64,000 bases of DNA from JAVVSK01 sp036654235 (GTDB lineage: Bacteria; Bacillota; Clostridia; Christensenellales; CAG-138): NCBI GenBank assembly GCA_036654235.1, contig JAVVSK010000006.1, positions 1 through 64,000 on the forward strand. Reading direction: 5' to 3'. The translations under genes and the position numbers were made by a program. How positions within the stretch are numbered: position 1 is the stretch's first letter; each line of letters starts with the position of its first letter. Shown here piece by piece: positions 8,432 through 17,428 of this stretch. Below the pieces are notes generated by a model that had not been told where the DNA came from, did not search any database, and worked only from the letters and a program-made list of their open reading frames with translations.

Positions 8432-8460
8432 TTGACAATGGGATAAAATGATGCTAATCT
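8432..8460 (+). promoter_or_regulatory. Promoter of rarA, start point close to the ATG
   Basis: TTGACA (8432-8437), a 17-base spacer, then TAATCT (8455-8460). The rarA ATG is at 8467, so transcription would begin at or next to the start codon. Confidence 0.55.
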
Positions 8461-8466
8461 TGAAAT

Positions 8467-9774
8467 ATGGAATTATTAAAACAAAACAGAGTTAAACATG
8501 CGCCTCTTGCCGACAGAATGCGACCGAGAAATATAGATGAATTCATAGGACAGGAGAATATTGTCGGGAAAGGTAAGCTACTGAGGCGGGCTATAGAGAC
8601 GGACTCGCTGAAGAGCGTTATTTTTTTCGGTCCCCCGGGATGCGGAAAGACAACTCTTGCGCACGTAATTGCAAATGCGACGTGTTCGAATTTTGTAAAG
8701 TTAAATGCGGTTACGGCGGGCGTTAAGGATGTTCGCGAAATAGTTACGCAGGCAGAAAACGAGCTTTCCCTTTATAGTAAAGAAACTTACCTTTTACTCG
8801 ACGAATGTCATAGGTTTAATAAAACGCAGAGCGACAGCTTACTTCCCGCCCTCGAGAGCGGTGTTATAAAGTTCATAGGAAGTACAACGGAAAACCCTAT
8901 GGTGAGTATGACGAACGCGATAGTGAGCCGCTGCCGAGTGTTTCAGTTTTATCCGTTGACGACTGAGGATATAAAAAAAACCATACTTAATGCTTTAAAA
9001 GATAAGGAACGCGGACTTGGGAATTATAATGTAAATTTAACCGATGAAGCATTGAATCATATTGCGAGGGTTGCTAACGGGGACGCGAGGAGCGCACTAA
9101 ATGCAATTGAGCTTGCGGTTTTAACGACTATGCCGACCGATGGCGTTATAGAGATAGGTATAGAGACGGCGTCGGAGTCTATACAAAAAAAGATTATGGT
9201 TTGCGATGATCAGGAGTATTACGATATGCTCTCAGCTTTTTGTAAGAGCCTTCGAGGGGGGAATTCAGACGCGGCTCTCGCTTGGTTTGCGCGGCTTATA
9301 TATGCCGGTGTCGACCCGCGAATAATCGTGCGTAGATTAATAGCACATGCGAGCGAGGACATAGGCTTAGCAAATCCAAACGCTATGGTACAGGCTGTTG
9401 CGGCAGCGAAGGCTCTCGAATTTAACGGAATGCCCGAGGCGAAATTAAATATAGCGCAAGCTATCATATTTCTTTGCGAAAGCCCAAAGTCGAATTCGGT
9501 TTATCTTGCGATTAACGCCGCTTTTGCCGAGGCAGAAAATAGCTTCGAGGAGCCGGTTCCGATTCATTTAAGAGACGTTTCGTATAAGGGCGCGACCGAG
9601 CTTGGAGCCGGGAAGGGCTATAAATATCCTCACGATTATCCAAATCACGAGGTTGAGCAGGAATACATGCCTATTTCGATTAAAAACAGCGTCTATTATG
9701 TGCCCGGTGAGTTGGGCGCGGAGGGTAAACTGAAACGGTCAAATAAAAAAGATAACTCTGCTAAAAAATATTGA
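8467..9774 (+). CDS. rarA: Replication-associated recombination protein A (AAA+ ATPase)
   Basis: A 435-residue clamp-loader-like AAA+ ATPase of the RarA/MgsA/WRNIP1 family that acts at stalled replication forks. Walker A is FFGPPGCGKTTLA (around residues 54-65), Walker B is LLLDECHRF (around 109-117), and sensor 1 is STTENP. The C-terminal tetramerisation region with ASEDIGLANP and the KGYKYPHDY block is intact. No Shine-Dalgarno sequence precedes the ATG and the best promoter predicts a start at the ATG, so the mRNA may be leaderless. A downstream in-frame ATG at residue 18 has no better ribosome binding site and would remove conserved residues. The gene is convergent with ftsH and shares a bidirectional terminator with it. 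Confidence 0.94.
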   Translation: MELLKQNRVKHAPLADRMRPRNIDEFIGQENIVGKGKLLRRAIETDSLKSVIFFGPPGCGKTTLAHVIANATCSNFVKLNAVTAGVKDVREIVTQAENELSLYSKETYLLLDECHRFNKTQSDSLLPALESGVIKFIGSTTENPMVSMTNAIVSRCRVFQFYPLTTEDIKKTILNALKDKERGLGNYNVNLTDEALNHIARVANGDARSALNAIELAVLTTMPTDGVIEIGIETASESIQKKIMVCDDQEYYDMLSAFCKSLRGGNSDAALAWFARLIYAGVDPRIIVRRLIAHASEDIGLANPNAMVQAVAAAKALEFNGMPEAKLNIAQAIIFLCESPKSNSVYLAINAAFAEAENSFEEPVPIHLRDVSYKGATELGAGKGYKYPHDYPNHEVEQEYMPISIKNSVYYVPGELGAEGKLKRSNKKDNSAKKY

Positions 9775-9833
9775 TAATTTATACCGATAACGCATTTTAA
9801 AAAAATCATGTCTTCTAATACGAGAAACAAAAA

Positions 9834-9865
9834 ATTCCCTGCAATATATGAGCTTTGCGGGGAAT
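9834..9865. terminator. Bidirectional terminator between rarA and ftsH
   Basis: ATTCCCTGCAA and TTGCGGGGAAT form the stem. The minus strand has a strong T-run (ATTTTTTG) and so serves ftsH. The plus strand has only CTTTGTTT. Confidence 0.8.
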
Positions 9866-9904
9866 CTTTGTTTAAAATCAAAACATATTCAAATCAAAAA
9901 ACGT

Positions 9905-11971
9905 TTATTTTTTCAACTTTTTTTCGGAAGGTTTAACCGGTTCGGTAGCCACCTTATCCTTAGCGGGTTTAACCGGTTCAGTAGCCACCTTATCCTTAGC
10001 GGGTTTAGACGGTTCGGTAGCCACCTTATCCTTAGCGGGTTTAGCCGCGTTTTCCGGCATAGCGTCGGTTATTTCATCTCTGTTTATATCAGTGAAAACC
10101 GTTATCGGATCTTCACCGTTATATATGCGCTCAAACTGATCTCCGGTTAAAATCTCGCGCTCTATCAATATCAAAACGACGCGGTCGAGAGCTTCTCGGT
10201 TAGAAGCAATGACAGCCCTTGCGCGTTCAAACTGTTCGCCTAGAATGCGCTTTATTTCGTCATCTATCTTAGCGGCGACTTGCTCCGAATAATCGCGCTG
10301 ATGCCCAAATTCTTTACCGACGAAGACTTCCTGCGCTCCCCCGTGAAATACGAGACCAAGCTCGTCGCTCATACCAAATTCGGTAACCATGCGCTTTGCA
10401 TGTCCCGTCGCGACCTGTAGATCATTATAAGCGCCGGTAGATATATCGGAAAGGGCGACTAATTCGGCGGCGCGTCCTCCGAGAAGCATCGCAATATTGT
10501 CGAGAATCCGATGCTTCATCATATGCTGTTCATCGTCCTTTGGAAGCGTAAGGGTATAACCACCAGCCTGTCCTCTCGGGATTATACTAACCTCATGCAG
10601 AGGGTCGCACTTATCGAGCTTTAGGGAGACTATTGCATGACCTGCTTCATGATACGCCGTTATGCGCTTATCCTCGTCGCTTATTATGCGGCTTCGTTTT
10701 TCAGGACCCATCATAACGCGCGTTATAGCTTCCTCAAGCTCATGCATGGTTATCTCACTAATATGAATGCGTGCGGCTAAAATAGCGCCTTCATTTAAAA
10801 CGTTCTCGAGATCAGCCCCAGTGAATCCGGGAGTCATCTTTGCGAGAGTTCCGAGGTTAACGCCGGGCGCAAGGGGCTTACCCTTGGCATGTACATTTAA
10901 TATCGCTTCGCGTCCTTTAACGTCGGGGTAGTTGACCGTTATTCTTCTATCAAAACGACCCGGACGAATAAGCGCGGGATCTAAAATATCCGGGCGGTTT
11001 GTTGCTGCAATAACGATTATACCCTGATTTTCGGAAAATCCATCCATCTCAACGAGTATCTGGTTAAGGGTTTGTTCGCGTTCATCATGACCGCCGCCGA
11101 GACCCGCGCCCCTTTGACGACCGACCGCATCTATTTCATCTATAAAGACGACCGCGGGAGCGCATTTTTTAGCTGTTGCAAAAAGATCACGTACGCGCGA
11201 CGCGCCGACACCAACGAACATTTCGACAAAATCGGAACCCGAAATTGAGAAAAAGGGAACGTTGGCTTCGCCGGCCGCGGCTTTCGCGAGGAGCGTTTTC
11301 CCGGTTCCCGGAGGACCAACGAGAAGAACACCCTTAGGTATTCGCGCGCCCATATCGGCGAAGCGCTTAGGAGCGCGCATGAACTCGACGACCTCTTTAA
11401 GCTCTTCTTTTTCTTCATCCGCACCGGCTACCGAATCAAAGGTAATTTTATTATCCGATCCGACTTGCATCCGCGCACGGCTTTTTGCAAAGTTCATAGC
11501 GGCATTTCCTCCGCCTTGTTGCTGACGCATGAAAAAGAATACCATAGTGCCAAGTAATCCTGCCATAAGCAAATATGGTAGTAGCATAAGCAATACGGAC
11601 TCCCCTTCGGGAGCTTTATATTCAAACTCGAACGAATAATCGCGCGAGGTTACGAGATCCTTATCGATTCCCTTTTGTTGCGCTACAATAGCTGCCATAT
11701 CGTCGATAAAGGCGGTATAAGAAGGTATGCTTGCGTAGCGATCCGGAGTGTCTGCATATCCGGTTTGAGTTCCGGGGGGCAACTTATCCCAAATCTGAAT
11801 GGTTATTTCAGAAAGCAAAATTTTGCCAATCCCATCGTCTTTAACAGATTGCAAAAAATCCGTATATTGAATTTCCTTAGGTCCGTTTTTATTGGATGAT
11901 AAAAACCAAAAACAGACAAAGGCGAGCAGAATAACGAAAAGGTAAATTAGCGGCGTTCGCAATTTTTTCAA
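9905..11971 (-). CDS. ftsH: ATP-dependent zinc metalloprotease FtsH
   Basis: A membrane-bound AAA+ protease that degrades membrane and short-lived cytosolic proteins. A first membrane helix (about residues 8-25), an external domain, a second helix (about 120-140), the AAA module with Walker A GPPGTGKT (about 219-226) and Walker B VVFIDEIDAVG, and the zinc motif HEAGH at 441-445 are all intact. The best start is TTG at 11971: AGGAGG lies nine bases upstream, whereas the upstream ATG codons have no ribosome binding site. The C terminus (about residues 640-688) is unusual: after the normal end it has three 12-residue repeats (KPAKDKVATEPV) and a Lys-rich end. Family role is certain; the function of the tail is unknown. 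Confidence 0.96.
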   Translation of the reverse strand: MKKLRTPLIYLFVILLAFVCFWFLSSNKNGPKEIQYTDFLQSVKDDGIGKILLSEITIQIWDKLPPGTQTGYADTPDRYASIPSYTAFIDDMAAIVAQQKGIDKDLVTSRDYSFEFEYKAPEGESVLLMLLPYLLMAGLLGTMVFFFMRQQQGGGNAAMNFAKSRARMQVGSDNKITFDSVAGADEEKEELKEVVEFMRAPKRFADMGARIPKGVLLVGPPGTGKTLLAKAAAGEANVPFFSISGSDFVEMFVGVGASRVRDLFATAKKCAPAVVFIDEIDAVGRQRGAGLGGGHDEREQTLNQILVEMDGFSENQGIIVIAATNRPDILDPALIRPGRFDRRITVNYPDVKGREAILNVHAKGKPLAPGVNLGTLAKMTPGFTGADLENVLNEGAILAARIHISEITMHELEEAITRVMMGPEKRSRIISDEDKRITAYHEAGHAIVSLKLDKCDPLHEVSIIPRGQAGGYTLTLPKDDEQHMMKHRILDNIAMLLGGRAAELVALSDISTGAYNDLQVATGHAKRMVTEFGMSDELGLVFHGGAQEVFVGKEFGHQRDYSEQVAAKIDDEIKRILGEQFERARAVIASNREALDRVVLILIEREILTGDQFERIYNGEDPITVFTDINRDEITDAMPENAAKPAKDKVATEPSKPAKDKVATEPVKPAKDKVATEPVKPSEKKLKK
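9925..10040 (-). repeat. 36-bp tandem repeats in the ftsH 3' end
   Basis: Three copies of a 36-base unit encoding KPAKDKVATEPV, almost identical at the DNA level, which suggests recent expansion. Each full copy holds a TAACCGGTT-type palindrome or a variant of it. Confidence 0.88.
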
Positions 11972-12183
11972 AGCGAATATCCTCCTACGATGCATTAAGG
12001 GTAATAGTACCACAAAAAAAAGATTTCCACAAATCGTAAAATGCAAAAAAATGCAAAGCGGGTGTTAAAAATATAGGCGCAATATAGGTTATTTTAAACA
12101 TTTTCAAATGAATATATGACTTTTCAAAAAAACAAATAATGCCGAACTATATGATTGTATTAGTGGATTTCTGAGGATTCGGT

Positions 12184-13119
12184 TTATTCACCCGCAAGGA
12201 GCGTTCCGATTGGATTCTTAAATCCTAAGGACTTATACATTTGAACGTCGCATTCGTTTGCGCCTACGAGTATAGATTGTATTCCAAGTTGCCCGGAAAC
12301 TTCAAATACGCGGTTAATAAGCCCACGCGCAATGCCTTTATGCCTATACACAGGCATGACATAAAAATCTTCGAACATGGCGACAGGTTTGCATTTATAA
12401 GTTGAAAACAGTTCAGATAATGAACAAATTCCAATAATCCGCGTTTTTCGTTTAGCAATAAAAAAGATGATCTTTTTTTCGCGAATAGCGAGAAGTAGAT
12501 TTTCGAGCTGAGCTTCTTCGGGAAGATTCTCACCTATCGCATATTTATAGCCGGCCAAAAGCTCTTTTAATTGGTCAAAATCTTTAGTGTCGAATTCTTC
12601 GAACGAAACTTCGGCGTTATCGGTAGGATTTTGCATAAGCAGCATCGTTCCATGCGCGTCAACTCCGTTATATTCGAATCCGAGACGTTTCCAAAAGCGC
12701 GCGGCATCATCATTCGCGCTGTTTAACGAAAAGTAAACAGTGCCACGCGCTTTTTCTTTCTTTTCAATAGCGTTAAAGCAGTCAATTCCGATTCCGTGTC
12801 CCCTAAATTCCGGTAAAACGCAAAAATCAATTATAAAGCACTTTCCGTCCTCGGATAAATAAGCGCAGTACGATGAAAAACCAATTATAACGTCGGCATT
12901 CATAAAAAATACCATGCGTCCCCTGTCGATATCGCGTTCGCAAATACTATGTATCTGAGTTTTGTATTCGTCCGATAGAAGCCACTTTCGCAGATGAATA
13001 TCAGATTTTTCGCTTATAGTTCTTTTATCTAAGATGTCTCTTTCAAGATACTCATCGCGCAATTGCCAAAATTTTTTTCTGCTTTGGTTTGAATCTATAT
13101 CAATAATAGTTATTTTCAT
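12184..13119 (-). CDS. Two-domain GNAT family N-acetyltransferase
   Basis: A 311-residue protein built from two GNAT folds. The N-terminal one (about residues 60-165) has the acetyl-CoA loop LPEFRGHGIG followed by an ...ARFWKRLGFE end. The C-terminal one (about 175-305) has MPVYRHKGIARGLI and a YKSLGFKNP end. Such tandem GNATs acetylate small amines or peptides; the substrate is unknown. No clear Shine-Dalgarno sequence precedes the ATG at 13119. It lies 60 bases after the ABC exporter operon, separated from it by a hairpin, on the same strand. Confidence 0.85.
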   Translation of the reverse strand: MKITIIDIDSNQSRKKFWQLRDEYLERDILDKRTISEKSDIHLRKWLLSDEYKTQIHSICERDIDRGRMVFFMNADVIIGFSSYCAYLSEDGKCFIIDFCVLPEFRGHGIGIDCFNAIEKKEKARGTVYFSLNSANDDAARFWKRLGFEYNGVDAHGTMLLMQNPTDNAEVSFEEFDTKDFDQLKELLAGYKYAIGENLPEEAQLENLLLAIREKKIIFFIAKRKTRIIGICSLSELFSTYKCKPVAMFEDFYVMPVYRHKGIARGLINRVFEVSGQLGIQSILVGANECDVQMYKSLGFKNPIGTLLAGE

Positions 13120-13139
13120 GTTTTTATTTCATTAAATTA

Positions 13140-13172
13140 TAAGCCGATGCAATTTTACATCGGCTTTTTTAT
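13140..13172. terminator. Hairpin/terminator after the ABC exporter operon
   Basis: AAGCCGATG and CATCGGCTT form a perfect 9-bp stem. The strong T-run (TTTTTTATT) is on the plus strand; the minus-strand side reads TTATAATTT. It sits directly after the exporter stop codon. It may be leaky for the exporter operon and strong against antisense transcription. Confidence 0.6.
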
Positions 13173-13179
13173 TCCTTAC

Positions 13180-15015
13180 TTAGATTTTGGTTTCTAAAAC
13201 CTTACCCGAAGCTTCCTCACGGAACTGATTCGTATAAAGCTCATAGTAGTATCCGCCGCGGCGGATAAGTTCCCTATGAGTTCCCGATTCGGTTATTAAT
13301 CCGTTTCGGATGACGAGTATTCGGTCGGCATTTCTTATCGTCGAAAGCCTATGCGCAACGATAAAGCTCGTTCGCCCTTTTAGAACGTGGGTTATTGCCT
13401 CCTGAATCAATTGCTCCGTTTCCGTATCGATAGATGACGTCGCCTCGTCGAGAACGAATATCCTAGGATCGGCAAGTATTACGCGAGCAAACGATATGAG
13501 TTGCTTTTGTCCCGTCGAGAGCCTTGTGCCGCCTTCACCAACTTCAGTATCATAGCCGTTGTCCTGTGCAATTATGAACTCATGCGCATGGACAAGCTTT
13601 GCAGCATGTTCTATCTGTTCAAAAGTAGCGTTCTTTCGTCCATAGGCGATATTGTCGCGGATAGTTCCCGAAAAGAGGTGCGGAGACTGTAAGACGTAGC
13701 CTAAACTAGACTGAAGCCAAGCCTGACTTCGTTCCTTATAGTTTACTCCGTCTATCAATATCTCGCCGCAAGTAGGCTCATAGAATCGGCAAACGAGGTT
13801 GACTATAGTGCTTTTACCCGCACCAGTTTCGCCGACTAGGGCGATCGTTTCACCGGCGCGGACGGTTAGGTTGAAATCTTTTAGCACTTTTTCGCCTTCC
13901 TTATAGGAAAACGCAACGTGCCTGAATTCGACATCACCATGAATCTCCTCGAAGTTTTCACGCTTCGGATGGAATATATCTCCATATTTCTTTACGACAG
14001 CATCGCCGTCAGTAACGTCGCAAGGAGTATCAATTAGGGATATAACGCGCTCAGCGCTCGCCTGTGCACTCTGGAACTCGGCAAATATTCTAGCGAGACT
14101 CTGAATAGGATCGAAAAACTGACCCGTATAAGAGATAAACGCGGCGAGAGTACCGAAGCCGATAACTCCCGAAAGAACGCTTATTCCTCCGTAGCTTAAA
14201 GCGATAGCCGTTCCTATAGCTCCGAGCATCATAACCAGCGGCATAAATATATAGGAAAGTACAGCGGATTTTATTGATGCATGCCGCATTTCAACGGTAA
14301 GTCCATCGAATTCCTCGGAGTTTTTTCTTTCGCGAACCAATGTTTTTGTCGTCATAGCGCCCATAATTCCCTCGTTAAACGAACCCGTTATACGCGAGTT
14401 GGTTTTACGGACACGCCTTTGATACTTTAGTATTTTCTTTTGGAAAATAGCGCAAAGTAGAGCGAGAGGTGGAATTACTATTAATACGATTAAAGCAAGT
14501 TTGGCGTTTAAAACGAAAAGTACTATCATGACGCCGAAAAGGTAGGCGATAGCCCACATGACGTCGATAATGCTCCAAGCTATCATTTCGCTTAGGCGCG
14601 CGATATCGCTTATCATTCGCGCCATTAGGTAGCCTACCGCCGTTTTATCGTAAAACGAGAAGGAAAGCTCCTGAAGCTTTTTAAAAGCATCCTGCCTTAT
14701 ATCGTAGGATATATTCATTTCGAGTTTTCCGCCGTTATTGACGAATAAAACGACGCAAATCCCCTGAAATACAACGATTAGAAGATAAACAACAATGAAA
14801 ACCCAAAGATATTCAGTCGTTCTGGGTTCGACGAAATTATCTATCGCGTATTTTGATAAAAGCGGATAAGCAAGGTCACATAAAGCGACGAGGATAAGGA
14901 CCGTTATCAAAAGGAAAACCAGCCCTTTATAGCGCATAGCGTATCTCCAAAGTCGTTTCCAGATATTTAGATCTACCTTTTTATCGTAATCTTGTTCTTC
15001 TATACCCGAACTCAT
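13180..15015 (-). CDS. ABC exporter half-transporter, subunit with canonical Walker B
   Basis: A 611-residue type IV ABC half-exporter: six membrane helices (about residues 25-330) then an ATPase domain. Walker A is GETGAGKST, and Walker B is IFVLDEATSSID with the catalytic Glu. The signature is degenerate (LSTGQ instead of LSGGQ). Its partner has the reverse pattern: LSGGQ and an Asp in place of the Glu. That asymmetry is the hallmark of heterodimeric exporters such as TM287/288, LmrCD and BmrCD, which have one consensus and one degenerate ATP site and usually export drugs or lipids. The ATG overlaps the partner stop by three bases (ATGA). Confidence 0.92.
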   Translation of the reverse strand: MSSGIEEQDYDKKVDLNIWKRLWRYAMRYKGLVFLLITVLILVALCDLAYPLLSKYAIDNFVEPRTTEYLWVFIVVYLLIVVFQGICVVLFVNNGGKLEMNISYDIRQDAFKKLQELSFSFYDKTAVGYLMARMISDIARLSEMIAWSIIDVMWAIAYLFGVMIVLFVLNAKLALIVLIVIPPLALLCAIFQKKILKYQRRVRKTNSRITGSFNEGIMGAMTTKTLVRERKNSEEFDGLTVEMRHASIKSAVLSYIFMPLVMMLGAIGTAIALSYGGISVLSGVIGFGTLAAFISYTGQFFDPIQSLARIFAEFQSAQASAERVISLIDTPCDVTDGDAVVKKYGDIFHPKRENFEEIHGDVEFRHVAFSYKEGEKVLKDFNLTVRAGETIALVGETGAGKSTIVNLVCRFYEPTCGEILIDGVNYKERSQAWLQSSLGYVLQSPHLFSGTIRDNIAYGRKNATFEQIEHAAKLVHAHEFIIAQDNGYDTEVGEGGTRLSTGQKQLISFARVILADPRIFVLDEATSSIDTETEQLIQEAITHVLKGRTSFIVAHRLSTIRNADRILVIRNGLITESGTHRELIRRGGYYYELYTNQFREEASGKVLETKI

Positions 15016-16841
15016 TTATCATCGCCTCCTTCATTAAGCTCTGTTTCGAGCAGATTTTGTATTTGCGCAATGCGCTTATAGAGCCCTTCTCGGTGTATAA
15101 GCTCTTCGTGAGTACCCTCTTCGACCAACTTACCGTGTTCAAGAACGAGTATATTGTCGGCTTCGCAGAGGGTCGTTATTCTATGCGAAATTATGAAAGT
15201 CATAGTGTTTTCCCGGCGCGAGCGAAGGGCGGCTCTTATCGCGGTATCCGTCTCAGTATCAACGGCGCTAAGACTGTCGTCGAAAATCAGTATAGGTGCG
15301 TTTTGCATAAGCATTCGCGCTATTGCGACTCTTTGCTTTTGCCCACCCGAAAGCGTTACGCCTTTTTCACCGACTATCGTATCGTAACCCTGTTCAAAGG
15401 AGACGATAACGTCATGGACACAGGCGACTCTTGCCGCTTCAAAAACATCTTTGTTAGAAGCCGCGGGGTTTGTTATCTTAATGTTTTCCATTATTGTACG
15501 CGAGTATAAAAACGGCTCCTGAAGGACTATGCCTATGTTGCGGCGCAAATGACCGCGCTCTATGTCGTTTATATTTACTCCATTTATCAATATCTCGCCG
15601 CCCGTTACCGTATATAGCCTTTGTAAAAGCTGAACAAGGCTTGTTTTTCCGGATCCGGTTGAACCGAGTATCGCTATTGTCTGACCTTTTTTAGCTTTAA
15701 AGCTGATATTGTCTAAAACGTCGTTATACTTGTCATAACCGAAACAGACGTTTTTAAATTCAATATTGCCTTCGATAGGCGGGGTAAGTGCCTTTCCCGG
15801 TTCTTTCTCAAGGTCGGCAGATAAAATTTCATCAAGTCTCCCCATTGATACGGTAGCTTTACCGAGATCCGCGAGAACGCGACCAAGCTGTCGAACGGGC
15901 CATGTCAACATCGAAGAATACGTTGTGAAAATTAAAAGTTGCCCTAATGTGAAGTCTGTTGTAACGGTAAGGACAATTCCGTAGCCAAGGGTTATTAAAA
16001 TTTGCATATATCCCAGCATGTCGGAAAATCCCCAATAAAACCCAAGCATTTTCATAAGCTTCATATTTTCGCGCCGATAGGAGCTATTGCAATCTGTAAA
16101 TTTTTCAACCTCGTTCTGTTGCTGAGAAAAAGCGCGAACGACGCGCATCCCAGTCAGATTTTCCTGTAAAGTTGCCGAGAGCTTTCCCTCTGCCTCGTCC
16201 GCTTTCGTAAACTGCTTTCTAACCATTTTAAAATATAAAAATGATGAAAGACAGATTACGGGTAAAAGTGATATTGAAACGAGAGCCATTGGCGCATGAA
16301 GATTGAACATTATAGCGCAGGCGACTACCGCCATGATAAAAGTACGCACTATTTCGAGCAGCTGAGACGATAAAAAGCGGCGTACGGTTTCAACGTCACT
16401 CGTACATCTTTGAATAAGGTCGCCCGTTGAGACATGTTTATGATAGTCGTATGGGACGGACTGAAGATGATGATAGAGCGAATCGCGCATATTTTTGGCG
16501 AAGCCTTCCGAAGCAACGCTTATTGAACGTCCGCGGAGAAACACCGCCAATGCGTTTATAAGCGAAACGAAAAGCAAAAGCAGCGCGCAAAGGTATATGT
16601 TGTTTACAAGATAGTCTCTTCCGCCTATCATATTGACCATAGATTCAATAAACGGCGCGAGAACAACGTCCTTTCCTCCGATTACAAAGTCAACAGTAAA
16701 ACTGGTTATAAGAGGAACTATATACGCTGATATAACAGCGAGAAGAAGACCCGCCGTAGCTAAAACAACGTATCTATAGTTGCCTTTTAGCATCCTATTC
16801 AGAAGTCCCCAGTTTACTTTTTTCTTAGCTTTTTTTTCCAA
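15012..16841 (-). CDS. ABC exporter half-transporter, subunit with degenerate Walker B
   Basis: A 609-residue ABC half-exporter with an N-terminal six-helix membrane domain and a C-terminal ATPase. Walker A is GSTGSGKTS, the signature is TLSGGQKQRVA, and Walker B is ILIFDDSLSAVD, where Asp replaces the catalytic Glu. In heterodimeric exporters this subunit supplies the non-hydrolysing site. The start is TTG, nine bases after AGGAGG. The gene is preceded by about 300 bases of leader with a short ORF and an intrinsic terminator, so expression is probably set by attenuation. It is co-transcribed with its partner. The most likely role is multidrug export. Confidence 0.92.
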   Translation of the reverse strand: MEKKAKKKVNWGLLNRMLKGNYRYVVLATAGLLLAVISAYIVPLITSFTVDFVIGGKDVVLAPFIESMVNMIGGRDYLVNNIYLCALLLLFVSLINALAVFLRGRSISVASEGFAKNMRDSLYHHLQSVPYDYHKHVSTGDLIQRCTSDVETVRRFLSSQLLEIVRTFIMAVVACAIMFNLHAPMALVSISLLPVICLSSFLYFKMVRKQFTKADEAEGKLSATLQENLTGMRVVRAFSQQQNEVEKFTDCNSSYRRENMKLMKMLGFYWGFSDMLGYMQILITLGYGIVLTVTTDFTLGQLLIFTTYSSMLTWPVRQLGRVLADLGKATVSMGRLDEILSADLEKEPGKALTPPIEGNIEFKNVCFGYDKYNDVLDNISFKAKKGQTIAILGSTGSGKTSLVQLLQRLYTVTGGEILINGVNINDIERGHLRRNIGIVLQEPFLYSRTIMENIKITNPAASNKDVFEAARVACVHDVIVSFEQGYDTIVGEKGVTLSGGQKQRVAIARMLMQNAPILIFDDSLSAVDTETDTAIRAALRSRRENTMTFIISHRITTLCEADNILVLEHGKLVEEGTHEELIHREGLYKRIAQIQNLLETELNEGGDDK

Positions 16842-16935
16842 AATTTATTACCTCCTTTTTTATAGCGGCATATTTGCCACCGATAATTGAATGAGCTATT
16901 CCCATTAAAGTTTTTTAGCGTCGTATCGCCCATAG

Positions 16936-16980
16936 GAAAAACAAAAAAAGCCATGGGCGGATATGCGCTCATGGCTTGAA
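16936..16980 (-). terminator. Attenuator terminator in the ABC exporter leader
   Basis: On the minus strand a 12-bp stem with one A-C mismatch (5' arm AAGCCATGAGCG, 3' arm CGCCCATGGCTT, positions 16977-16948), a six-base loop, then seven T. It lies after the leader ORF and about 95 bases before the first exporter gene. Its loop and inner stem (16962-16968) can instead pair with 17018-17024 inside the leader ORF. Confidence 0.8.
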
Positions 16981-16995
16981 GTATGCAAAATTAAA

Positions 16996-17100
16996 TCAAG
17001 GCATACAAACAGGTCGCGCGCATAGGCATACCGATCCTATAATAAAAGAAAACACCTCTAAATTCATAGAAACAGTAATAGCTGAACAAATTCTAATCAT
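16996..17100 (-). CDS. Putative regulatory leader peptide of the ABC exporter operon, 34 aa
   Basis: A short ORF encoding MIRICSAITVSMNLEVFSFI then IGSVCLCARPVCMP. It begins seven bases after one of the strongest Shine-Dalgarno sequences in the window (GAAAGGAGGT). It follows a good promoter by about 50 bases and ends about 20 bases before an intrinsic terminator, with the exporter genes beyond. The peptide is hydrophobic with four Cys and matches no family I know. In Bacillus subtilis the heterodimeric exporter genes bmrCD are preceded by bmrB, a leader ORF whose stalled translation prevents termination when ribosome-targeting drugs are present. By analogy this is a translation sensor. Direct repeats GTATGCCT (17031-17024 and 17006-16999 on the minus strand) can compete for GCATAC (16986-16981). 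Confidence 0.65.
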   Translation of the reverse strand: MIRICSAITVSMNLEVFSFIIGSVCLCARPVCMP

Positions 17101-17154
17101 GTTTGCGACCTCCTTTCATCAAGTCAAGTCGGTAATTTAAATACCAACTTTGGC

Positions 17155-17183
17155 AGTATAACTTAAAATTATGAACTTTGCAA
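17155..17183 (-). promoter_or_regulatory. Promoter of the leader-ABC exporter operon
   Basis: On the minus strand TTGCAA, a 17-base spacer, then TATACT. Transcription would start near 17148. A further 5' hairpin (GTTGGTA/TACCGAC) precedes the leader ORF. Confidence 0.75.
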
Positions 17184-17348
17184 CTACTTTTTGAACTTTT
17201 TTAGAATATATTTATTTTAAATATAGAAGATTTAAACATTAAATATAAAGTATTTGGCATTGCTCTTTTATTTGCTGAAAGCTGAAATGGCTTCGAGACG
17301 CGGATAAATAATCCCGCTTGCTTTATATTTTCAAACCTTTCTTTAAGT

Positions 17349-17377
17349 TTGCAATCATTCCCAATCCCTGTTATAAT
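17349..17377 (+). promoter_or_regulatory. Promoter of the comB-like gene
   Basis: TTGCAA (17349-17354), a 17-base spacer, then a perfect TATAAT (17372-17377). Confidence 0.8.
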
Positions 17378-17428
17378 AAAAACATAATTTTGGCACTTAA
17401 AGCTTGTGTCATCAAAAGGAGCTTTTTT

